6,347 nucleotides of DNA from DASPKS01 sp035628035 (lineage in GTDB: Bacteria > Bacteroidota > Rhodothermia > Rhodothermales > Rubricoccaceae): contig DASPKS010000137.1 of assembly GCA_035628035.1 (NCBI GenBank), forward strand, positions 1-6,347, in the 5' to 3' direction. How positions within the stretch are numbered: the stretch's first letter is position 1; the number at the start of each line of letters is the position of its first letter. This document shows, piece by piece, positions 1 through 5,889 of this stretch. A program made the translations under genes and the position numbers. The notes under the pieces were generated by a model. It saw nothing but the letters and a program-made list of their open reading frames with translations, was not told the origin of the DNA and ran no database searches.

Positions 1-734
1 GGCCCCAGCGCCGCCGCGCGGACGAGCCGCCCGCGCCCGTCGCGGAGGGCGAGCGAGACGGGCGCCGCGCGGCGGAGCCGGAACGCCACCTCGGCCGACG
101 AGCGGACGGGGTTCGGGAACACCCCCTCCACCGCGAGCGCCTCTAGCAAAGCGCCCGGCTCCGTCTCTGTAGCCATCAGCCCCATCGCGTGGGAGGTGGT
201 GTAGATGTAGTCCCCGTTGGGGGTGAACCCCGAGTTCGAGGCGTTCCCGGCGGCGTAGATCCGCACAGTGTCGGGGGCGCCCGTCGAGGGGGCGAGCCAG
301 GAGAACGTCCACGACGTGTCCACGACGCCCTCGGAGGTGTGCGTGACCCACTGGGGCTGGCCACTGGCGAACCGGATGCGTGTGGAGCCGCCGAGGTCGA
401 GCGTGCCGACGTGGGCGAGCGTCGTGGCGTCCCGCACGGACGCCTCGAACCCCGTGCGACGGGGAGATCCCACCTGCGGCGTCGTGTTGTGCACGACGAC
501 GGTCACGACGACGGTGTCGCCAGGGCTGTAGGTCGACGGTGCGAGGATCCTCACCCACCCCGTGCCGGTCTGGTTGGAGTCGGGGTGGACGGAGTGGCAG
601 GTGCGGCAGGTCCGCTCGGGGCCGGAGTACCCCGACGGCGCCCCCGAGGAGTACGTGTGGCCGAACGAGGCCGCAACCGTGAGGGCCAGGATTCCGAGGA
701 GCGCCGCGATGGCGGTGTAGCCCAGACGTTTCAT
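1..734 (-). CDS. Choice-of-anchor V / reeler-like secreted protein with CxxCH motif and start of a T9SS sorting domain (3' end cut by window)
   Basis: This frame is open from an ATG at 734 to the left edge (244 codons, no stop), so the C-terminus is missing. Residues 1 to about 24 form a signal peptide: MKRLGY, then a hydrophobic run ending near VAAS. The mature protein opens with SSGAPSGYSGPE (29-40) and a C-x2-C-H motif (C43, C46, H47). A beta-rich domain follows to about 187, with WV, FEASVRD, THTSEG, WTFSWLAP and NGDYIYTTS segments. This order is what I recall for choice-of-anchor V (reeler-like) proteins of Bacteroidota. From about 203, the segment VEGVFPNPVRSSAEVAF resembles the start of a T9SS type A sorting domain, implying export across the outer membrane and surface attachment or release. 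CxxCH is the covalent heme c consensus, but I cannot show heme is bound. It is the last visible gene of the minus-strand unit, 70 bp after the YceI gene. No clear Shine-Dalgarno precedes the ATG. Function is unknown. Confidence 0.83.
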   Translation of the reverse strand, partial: MKRLGYTAIAALLGILALTVAASFGHTYSSGAPSGYSGPERTCRTCHSVHPDSNQTGTGWVRILAPSTYSPGDTVVVTVVVHNTTPQVGSPRRTGFEASVRDATTLAHVGTLDLGGSTRIRFASGQPQWVTHTSEGVVDTSWTFSWLAPSTGAPDTVRIYAAGNASNSGFTPNGDYIYTTSHAMGLMATETEPGALLEALAVEGVFPNPVRSSAEVAFRLRRAAPVSLALRDGRGRLVRAAALG

Positions 735-743
735 ATCCGCAGA

Positions 744-769
744 GGTCGCGGGCCGAGGCCGGCCCGACC
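744..769 (-). other. GC-rich hairpin in the YceI/reeler-protein intergenic gap
   Basis: The arms CGGGCCG (749-755) and CGGCCCG (760-766) enclose a 4-nt loop. An alternative fold extends to GGTC (744-747) paired with GACC (766-769) around a 2-nt bulge. It sits about 10-35 nt upstream of the reeler-like ATG. Neither strand has a following U-tract, so it is not a classic terminator. It could be an attenuating or stabilising mRNA structure between operon genes, or chance in very GC-rich DNA. Confidence 0.3.
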
Positions 770-804
770 CCAAAACGTACGACCGATTCGCCGGCCGCCG
801 GGCG

Positions 805-1377
805 TCAACGCGGGGCGGCGACGATTTCGAACCGCAGCGTGATCTCGTCGCGGATCGGCAGCCCCACGATGCGCGGGCGCTCCACGCCGAACGCGCTGAG
901 CTGGACGGGGAAGCTCCCGGTGGCCGTGAGCACGCCGCCCCCATACCGCACGTCGGCCTCTACGCGGAGCGGGCGGGTCTGGCCGTGGAAGGTGAGCGTG
1001 CCGCTGAGCGTCCACCGCCCGCCCTGGCCGCCGGCGACGGCGCCCCATCGCTGTACCTGCACCGCTGTCGCCTGGAAGGCGACCGTCGGGAAGCGCGCGG
1101 CCTCCGTCGCGCGGCGCATCTCGCGGTCACGCGCGCGGCTCCCGCTGTCGAAGCTGGCCACGGGCGCCTCCACGCGGATGCGGGCCCCCCGCGCGGGCGC
1201 GGCGGGATCGAACGTGACGGTGCCGGAGGCACGGCGGCTGCGGCCCGTCCAGTCGTGGAGGGGCGAGGAGCCCGTGTAGGCGATCTCGCTCCGCGCGGGG
1301 TCTATGGCGAGGGTCACCGGCGGGGCAGCCGGCGCAGCGATCAGCGCCGCGAGGAGGAGGAGCGAGGGGAGGGTCAT
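805..1377 (-). CDS. YceI family protein (secreted lipocalin-like, lipid/isoprenoid binding)
   Basis: This is a 190-aa protein starting at the ATG at 1377. Residues 1 to about 18 are a signal peptide with a Leu/Ala-rich core, so it should be periplasmic or secreted. The rest is one YceI domain: IDPARSEIAYTG and LHDWTG near the N-terminus (25-45), the middle block SFDSGSRARDREMR leading into FPTVAF (75-101), a LSGTLTFHGQTRPL strand pair (124-137), and the closing FGVERPRIVGLPIRDEITLRFEI (163-185). YceI proteins form an eight-stranded barrel that binds a polyisoprenoid or quinone-like ligand, and the length is normal for the family. It is probably co-transcribed with the NRDE gene, whose stop lies 57 bp upstream, and with the reeler-like gene downstream. 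The ATG is preceded by GGCTCCTCG, not a Shine-Dalgarno. The family call is secure; the ligand is not known. Confidence 0.92.
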   Translation of the reverse strand: MTLPSLLLLAALIAAPAAPPVTLAIDPARSEIAYTGSSPLHDWTGRSRRASGTVTFDPAAPARGARIRVEAPVASFDSGSRARDREMRRATEAARFPTVAFQATAVQVQRWGAVAGGQGGRWTLSGTLTFHGQTRPLRVEADVRYGGGVLTATGSFPVQLSAFGVERPRIVGLPIRDEITLRFEIVAAPR

Positions 1378-1434
1378 CGAGGAGCCGTCTCAGCAGGCGG
1401 GTTCAACCGAGAGCCGCGGGCGTAGCTCCTTGCG

Positions 1435-2199
1435 TCACGAAGGGCCGAAGGCGAAGGCGCACGTCTCGCCCTCCACGCCGCCGGGCCCGAACGTCCGCTC
1501 GACGAAGCGCCCGCCCCCACCCTCGTCGAGGAGGAGCACCGTCGAGGCCCGTGTGCCGTACCGCTCGCTCGCGATGAAGAGCGCCGAGAGCATCCGCTCG
1601 CGTTCGAGGCCGACGCCGGTGTCGGGCAGCGCCTCGTCGGAGGGGCGGGTGTCGTCGTGGAGGAGGGCGAGGAACGGCTCCGGCTGAAGCGGCTCCTCCG
1701 CGAGCAGGCGCTCGAAGGCGGCGAGCCCGCGCTCCACCTTTGGCCAGGCCACACCGAGCGTGCTGTTCGAGAGCCCGTAGAGGCCGGGGACCAGCTCGGT
1801 AGGGCGGTCCTCGTGCGTGGAGACGTACCACACGGCGTCGGCATCACCCACGATCAGGTTGAAGGGGTTGTAGGCGTCGCGTGCGTCGAAGGTTCGCTGA
1901 GCGAACGCCTCCGCCGTCTCCTCGCCGACGAGGAAGCCGCGCACGAGGTCGCCGCGCGAGCGGGCACCGTCGCGGAGGCGTGTCAGGTCGCGGACGTTCG
2001 TGACGACGGCCCACCGGCCGGCGGTCGTCACGCCGAGCCAGGTGCCGCCCGCTTCGAGGTCGCGCCCGGCGAGGACGTGCGGGGCGTCCGTCCACCACGC
2101 CGCCGGGGCAGCAGGGCGGTCGTAAGCCTCGTCGCGGTTGCCCGCGAAGACGAGGGGGTAGCGCGAGTGGCGCCGGTGCGCGAAGAAGAGGACGCACAT
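1435..2199 (-). CDS. NRDE (TANGO2-like) family protein
   Basis: This 254-aa protein starts MCVLFFAH, with Cys as residue 2, as usual in this Ntn-hydrolase-like family. The name-giving motif AGNRDE is at 19-24. Other conserved blocks are LAGRDLEAGGTWLGV (43-57), TNVRD (67-71), NPFNLIVGD (111-119), YGLSN (141-145) and YGTRAST (214-220). There is no signal peptide or membrane segment, so it is probably cytoplasmic. The family includes eukaryotic TANGO2, which has been linked to heme trafficking. The bacterial function is not settled, and hydrolase activity is inferred only from the fold and Cys2. It starts 20 bp after the lipoprotein stop codon, pointing to co-transcription. GGTGAG four bases before the ATG is the only passable ribosome-binding site in the window. 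Length is typical and I see no damage. Confidence 0.92.
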   Translation of the reverse strand: MCVLFFAHRRHSRYPLVFAGNRDEAYDRPAAPAAWWTDAPHVLAGRDLEAGGTWLGVTTAGRWAVVTNVRDLTRLRDGARSRGDLVRGFLVGEETAEAFAQRTFDARDAYNPFNLIVGDADAVWYVSTHEDRPTELVPGLYGLSNSTLGVAWPKVERGLAAFERLLAEEPLQPEPFLALLHDDTRPSDEALPDTGVGLERERMLSALFIASERYGTRASTVLLLDEGGGGRFVERTFGPGGVEGETCAFAFGPS

Positions 2200-2219
2200 G
2201 GACGCTCACCGGGCGGCGC

Positions 2220-3008
2220 TCAGCGAGCCACGCCCAGCGCCGCCCCCCACCGGCGCGGATCGAAGAGGACCGGGTCGGCCTCGAAGCCCGTGCGGATCTC
2301 GGAGTACGCCTCCCAGAACACCTTCCGCCCCCCCAACCACACCTCTACGGTGGGGGCGATCCAGCCGCCGTCGAGCGGCTCGTAGTCCGCGAAGCGAACG
2401 TCCTGGATCTGCCCAGGCCCGGCGGGCTCGAGGAGGCGGACGAACACGAGGCGCTCGGCGTCCACCCACACCTCCTTCGTGGCGGGCGTCCCAAAGACGT
2501 ACGCCGGGCGGCCCTCCCACGTGTCGGTGCGGAACGTCGAGAGGTCGAACCCGTCCTCTTCGAGCATCCGCAGCGTCGTCTCGGGGGGCTGGCCGTAGAC
2601 GTCGAAGCCGAGGAGGAGGAGGGGGTTGCGCTCGGGCTCGGCCCGGACGACCTCGCTGCCGCGGACCACGAACGTGCTGTCGCGCGCGAAGAGGACACCG
2701 TGGCCGTCGGCGGCGACGCCGATCTCGATGCGGAGGCGGCCGGGGAGCGCCATCCACTCCCGCCAGGTCTCCGTGCGCACCGTGCTGTCGGGGAGAACGC
2801 GCGAGGTGGCCTGGGTGAAGGCGAGGGTGCGGTACCACCGCCCCGCGTAGCGGCCGTGCATCGCGCGGATGAGGGCGGGTGCGTCGGTGATAGCAGGTGC
2901 AGGGGAGGCGGCCGGGTTCGCCGGCAGCCGGGAGGAGGCGCAGCCCGCGAGAACCCCGAGGGGTAACGCGAAGCGAAGGGCGAGGAGGCCCGCGGCGAAG
3001 AGGCGCAT
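2220..3008 (-). CDS. Outer-membrane-type lipoprotein resembling lipoprotein-sorting (LolA-like) proteins
   Basis: This 262-aa protein begins with a signal peptide ending in the lipobox LAGC (C23). It should therefore be lipid-anchored, and with Ala at +2 no inner-membrane retention signal is seen. A Pro/Ala-rich linker (26-45) leads to RAMHGRYAGRWYRTLAF (48-64). Alternating strands follow: WREWMALPGRLRIEI (82-96), LLLLGFDVYGQPPETT (130-145), WEGRPAYVFG (164-173), EVWVDAERLVFVRLLEP (179-195), GGWIAPTVEVWLGG (214-227) and DPVLFDPRRW (245-254). This pattern is what I associate with an uncharacterised outer-membrane lipoprotein-sorting-like family with a half-barrel fold, but the protein is itself a lipoprotein rather than a free carrier, so it is not LolA proper. 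It is the first gene of the minus-strand unit, divergent from the histidine kinase. No Shine-Dalgarno precedes its ATG. The substrate is unknown. Confidence 0.85.
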   Translation of the reverse strand: MRLFAAGLLALRFALPLGVLAGCASSRLPANPAASPAPAITDAPALIRAMHGRYAGRWYRTLAFTQATSRVLPDSTVRTETWREWMALPGRLRIEIGVAADGHGVLFARDSTFVVRGSEVVRAEPERNPLLLLGFDVYGQPPETTLRMLEEDGFDLSTFRTDTWEGRPAYVFGTPATKEVWVDAERLVFVRLLEPAGPGQIQDVRFADYEPLDGGWIAPTVEVWLGGRKVFWEAYSEIRTGFEADPVLFDPRRWGAALGVAR

Positions 3009-3152
3009 GGGGCAGGGCTGGAGCGAACGGAGCCCCTACGCCCGGCTTCCGGCACGGTTGCGCATCGGGCCCGGTGAGGTTGCGGCCAAAATCCGCCCGG
3101 AGGGATCGGACGCACCCCGGCGGGGGTAGATGCAGCCGCTTCTCCCGCGCGC
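3009..3152. promoter_or_regulatory. Divergent intergenic region (promoters for lipoprotein operon and histidine kinase inferred)
   Basis: These 144 bp separate two divergent start codons, so promoters for both directions must lie here or overlap the gene starts. I find no convincing -35/-10 pair and no Bacteroidota-type TAnnTTTG box. The 7-bp word GGTTGCG occurs twice, at 3056-3062 and 3078-3084, 22 bp apart (two helical turns). This is weakly suggestive of a dimeric regulator site. Confidence 0.4.
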
Positions 3153-4742
3153 ATGACCCTCCTCCGGCGCAAGCTCCTCGTCTTCCTCACGCGGTACTTC
3201 GTGCCGGCCCCGCTAGAGCACGACCTGCTCTTCCGGGCGATGATCCGCGACCTCTCCCGGCGGGGGATGGCCGTGCTCGGCGTGCTCGGCGTCGCGGGCG
3301 TCGTGGGGTACCTCGCGTTCTCGGTCGTTGCGGGGCGGGAGTTCGCCCTCATCGAGTTCGGGCTCGACCCCGTCGACACGGTCGACCTCTGGAACAAGCT
3401 CCTCGTGCTCGCGATGGGGCTCGGCCTGCTCGCGCTGAGCCGGACGGAGGTGGGCGCGCGGTACGGGCGGACGGCCTCCGCCCTGTTCCTCCTCGTCATC
3501 TGCTGGATGCTCATCGACCTCCACTACCCCAGGGAGGGCCCGACGAACCTCGTGGCGGGGTGGCTCACGCTCACGCTCATGCTCGGCGTGGGGGCCATCC
3601 CGTTCCAGCCCTGGCAGACGAGCGTGCTGGTCCTGGGGGTGATCGGCACGCTCGGGTACTACGCCGAACTCACGCCCGGGCGCGCCGGGGACATCCACCG
3701 CGTCATCTTCCTCGTCCTCGTGATGTGCGTCGCCCCCGTGCTCAGCTCGACGATCTACGTGGGGCACTACCGGCAGTACCGGGCGCTCCGGCGGATCGCC
3801 CGGCTCAAGAGCTACCTCTCGGCGCGCTCGCAGGCGCTCGAGCGCGCGCTGGAGCGGGAGCGCGCGATGCAGGACCAGCTCATCCAGAGCGAGAAGCTGG
3901 CTTCGCTGGGCCAGCTCACGGCGGGGATCGCGCACGAGATCAAGAACCCCCTCAACTTCGTCAACAACTTCGCCGCGCTCTCCGGCGACCTCGTCCGCGA
4001 GATCCGGGCGTGCCTCGAGGAGGACCCCGACCGCCCCACCAGCGAGACGATGGCGTGCGTGATCGACCTCTTCGACGACCTCACCGTGAACACGGAGAAG
4101 ATCGCCGAGCACGGCCGCCGCGCCGACGGCATCGTCCGCTCGATGCTGGCCCACTCGCGGAGCGCACCGGGCGACCGCCGGGCCATCGACCTCAACCGCC
4201 TCCTGGAGGAGTACGCCGGGCTGGCGTACCACGGGATGCGCGCGCTCCACAGCGGGTTCCAGGTGGAGGTGGAGAAGGCGCTCGACCCCCGGGTCGGGGA
4301 GGTCCACCTCGTCCCCGAGGAGGTCGGCCGCGTCTTCATCAACCTCCTCGACAACGCCTTCGACGCCGTGCGCACGCGGAAGGAGGAGGAGCCCGCGTTC
4401 GTGCCGAAGGTGCGCGTGGCGACGCGCCGGCTCGGCGACCGCGTGGAGGTCCGCGTGTCCGACAACGGGATCGGGATGGAGGAGGAGGTGGCCGCGCGCG
4501 TGTTCGAGCCGTTCTTCACGACGAAGCCGGCCGGCGCGGGCACCGGCCTCGGCCTCTCCCTCACCTACGAGATCGTCACGAAGGGCCACGGCGGCACCCT
4601 GGAGGTGGCGAGCACGCCGGGCGAAGGGACCACGTTCACGATGACGCTCCCCGACCGGCCCCCGTCGACGCCCGACGAGGAGGACCTGGAGGACGCTGCC
4701 CGACCGGACGATGAGGCGGTGAACGCCTTCAGAACAGGCTGA
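3153..4742 (+). CDS. Six-helix membrane sensor histidine kinase without a visible partner regulator
   Basis: This is a 529-aa protein. Hydrophobic stretches at about 38-59, 82-96, 107-122, 134-150, 155-172 and 182-203 give roughly six membrane helices with only short loops, so no periplasmic sensor domain. An Arg/Glu-rich probable coiled coil (205-247) connects to the HisKA dimerisation domain: SLGQLTAGIAHEIKNPLNFVNNF, with H261 as phosphoacceptor, then RADGIVRSMLAHSR (323-336). The ATPase domain has the N box NLLDNAFDAV (397-406), G1 DNGIGM (437-442), F box FEPFFTTK (451-458) and G2 GAGTGLGLSL (461-470), so all catalytic motifs are intact. An acidic tail of about 29 residues follows. It should autophosphorylate and signal to a response regulator not in this window. 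The first usable start is the ATG at 3153; an ATG at 3130 is out of frame. No Shine-Dalgarno is seen. Its last 14 bp overlap the convergent radical SAM gene. The signal sensed is unknown. Confidence 0.93.
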   Translation: MTLLRRKLLVFLTRYFVPAPLEHDLLFRAMIRDLSRRGMAVLGVLGVAGVVGYLAFSVVAGREFALIEFGLDPVDTVDLWNKLLVLAMGLGLLALSRTEVGARYGRTASALFLLVICWMLIDLHYPREGPTNLVAGWLTLTLMLGVGAIPFQPWQTSVLVLGVIGTLGYYAELTPGRAGDIHRVIFLVLVMCVAPVLSSTIYVGHYRQYRALRRIARLKSYLSARSQALERALERERAMQDQLIQSEKLASLGQLTAGIAHEIKNPLNFVNNFAALSGDLVREIRACLEEDPDRPTSETMACVIDLFDDLTVNTEKIAEHGRRADGIVRSMLAHSRSAPGDRRAIDLNRLLEEYAGLAYHGMRALHSGFQVEVEKALDPRVGEVHLVPEEVGRVFINLLDNAFDAVRTRKEEEPAFVPKVRVATRRLGDRVEVRVSDNGIGMEEEVAARVFEPFFTTKPAGAGTGLGLSLTYEIVTKGHGGTLEVASTPGEGTTFTMTLPDRPPSTPDEEDLEDAARPDDEAVNAFRTG

Positions 4743-5790
4743 GTTGGCCGCCGGGGCGGCGGAAGTGCGCGGTCGAGAGCCTGTGCGTGCGCTGGTTGAG
4801 GCCGTGCCGCGCGCAGGCGGCGCGGAAGAGCCCGTCGAGCACGTCCTTCCAGGGGCCCTGCGCGCGCATCCGGTGCCCGAACCGGGCCTCGTTCGGGTGG
4901 CCGCCGCGCGCCTCGCGGAGGCGGCTTAGCACGACGGCCGCGCGGTCCGGGAACGAGCGGCGCAGCCACGCCTCGAACAACGCTTCGACGGGCCCGGGCA
5001 GGCGGACGACCATGTAGCCGGCCCACATGGCACCGCGCTCGGCCGCCGCTTCGAGGATCGCCGGGAGCTCCTCGTCGGTGAGGCCGGGGATGAGCGGGGC
5101 GATCAGGATGCCGACGGGCACGCCCGCCTTCGCGAGCTGCTCCACTGCGAACAGGCGCCGCCCGGGCCGCGAGGCGCGCGGCTCCATCACGCCGGCCACC
5201 GCGTCGCGCAGCGTCGTCAGCGAGAGGGTGACGTGGACGGCGTCGTGCGCGGCGAGCGCCTGCAGAAGGTCGAGGTCGCGCAGCACGAGCGAGTTCTTGG
5301 TGATGAGGCTGACGGGGTTGCGGTACCGCGCGAACACCTCCAGGCATCCCCGCGTGATCTGGAGCCGCCGCTCGATGGGCTGGTAGCAGTCGGTGTTGCC
5401 CGAGAGTGCGACGACGGCGGGCTCCCACGAACGCTTGCGGAACGTCTCTTCGAGCAGCCGCGGCGCCTCCGGCTTGACGACGATCTTCGTCTCGAAGTCG
5501 AGCCCCGCCGAGAAGCCGAGGTACTCGTGGCTCGGGCGGGCGTAGCAGTAGATGCACCCGTGCTCGCACCCCCGATACGGGTTGAGGCTCCAGCGGAAGG
5601 GGATGTCCGGGCTGTCGTTCCGCGCGAGGATGGTCCTAGGGGTGTCGCGGAAGAGTTGCGTCGGCGCCTGGCGGCGTTCGTCCTCGTCCAGCGCCTCCGG
5701 GTCCTCTTCGAGGTGGAGCGGCTCGAAGCGGTTGGGCGGGTTCTCGGCGGCGCCCCGGCCGCGACGCGGAAGGGGGGTGGACTCGTCCAT
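4729..5790 (-). CDS. PA0069-family radical SAM protein (SplB-like)
   Basis: This is a 353-aa protein counted from the ATG at 5790. The N-terminus has RRGRGAAENPPNRFEP (9-24), typical of the PA0069 group. The radical SAM cluster motif C-x3-C-x2-C is at C75, C79 and C82 (RGCEHGCIYCYAR), which binds a [4Fe-4S] cluster that cleaves S-adenosylmethionine. Further blocks are ETKIVVKP (100-107), LSGNTDCYQPIE (129-140), SLITKNSLVLRDLDLL (161-176), MEPRASRPGRRL (202-213), GVPVGILIAPLIPGLTD (223-239) and the C-terminal GGQLSLF. The family is related to spore photoproduct lyase-like proteins; its substrate is unknown to me. An in-frame TTG at 5817 would add nine residues and has a purine-rich stretch before it. 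I prefer the ATG because it puts the RGRG motif at the usual distance from the N-terminus. It is transcribed towards the histidine kinase and overlaps its end by 14 bp. A same-strand terminator upstream (5855-5886) insulates it from anything to the right. Confidence 0.93.
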   Translation of the reverse strand: MDESTPLPRRGRGAAENPPNRFEPLHLEEDPEALDEDERRQAPTQLFRDTPRTILARNDSPDIPFRWSLNPYRGCEHGCIYCYARPSHEYLGFSAGLDFETKIVVKPEAPRLLEETFRKRSWEPAVVALSGNTDCYQPIERRLQITRGCLEVFARYRNPVSLITKNSLVLRDLDLLQALAAHDAVHVTLSLTTLRDAVAGVMEPRASRPGRRLFAVEQLAKAGVPVGILIAPLIPGLTDEELPAILEAAAERGAMWAGYMVVRLPGPVEALFEAWLRRSFPDRAAVVLSRLREARGGHPNEARFGHRMRAQGPWKDVLDGLFRAACARHGLNQRTHRLSTAHFRRPGGQLSLF

Positions 5791-5854
5791 GAGGAGCGAG
5801 GAGAGAGGCGGGGCCAAGCTCCCTTTCCCCCATGACTACCCCCCGTCAGCCACC

Positions 5855-5886
5855 AAAAAAGCCGCCCGGCCAAACGGCCGAACGGC
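5855..5886 (-). terminator. Strong Rho-independent terminator on the minus strand, with no visible gene feeding it
   Basis: Read on the minus strand, GCCGTTCGGCC (5886-5876) pairs over 11 positions (two G-U pairs) with GGCCGGGCGGC (5871-5861) around a GTTT loop. Six T follow (5860-5855). Two upstream A residues (5888-5887) could pair with the first T's. On the plus strand the same hairpin has C-A mismatches and no U-tract, so the polarity is clear. It lies 65 bp upstream of the radical SAM ATG on the same strand, so it stops transcripts arriving from the right rather than ending that gene. Confidence 0.88.
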
Positions 5887-5889
5887 TTC

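Noticed and set aside
771..779. TACGTTTTG on the minus strand resembling the Bacteroidota -7 box (TAnnTTTG) upstream of the reeler-like gene.
   Set aside because: The match is imperfect, and the only TTG upstream is 26 bp away, farther than the usual spacing. It could be an internal promoter but is not supported enough to list.
189..842. Long plus-strand open frame opposite the reeler-like gene.
   Set aside because: It is an Arg/Gly-rich shadow of GC-rich coding DNA with no domain pattern; the opposite strand carries a signal peptide and recognisable domain order.
3117..3127. Small palindrome CCCCG-G-CGGGG in the divergent region.
   Set aside because: Five-bp arms of pure G/C are expected by chance in DNA of this composition.
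2897..4714. 605-codon plus-strand open frame overlapping the histidine kinase in another frame.
   Set aside because: It is an Arg/Pro/Gly-rich shadow; all kinase motifs are in the 3153-4742 frame.
4565..5569. 334-codon minus-strand open frame inside the radical SAM gene.
   Set aside because: Arg/Ala-rich shadow frame; the CxxxCxxC motif and other conserved blocks are in the 4729-5790 frame.
5791..5817. A nine-residue longer radical SAM protein starting at TTG 5817.
   Set aside because: It has a purine-rich stretch upstream, but the ATG at 5790 places the RGRG motif at the family's usual distance from the N-terminus and the extra residues look untranslated.
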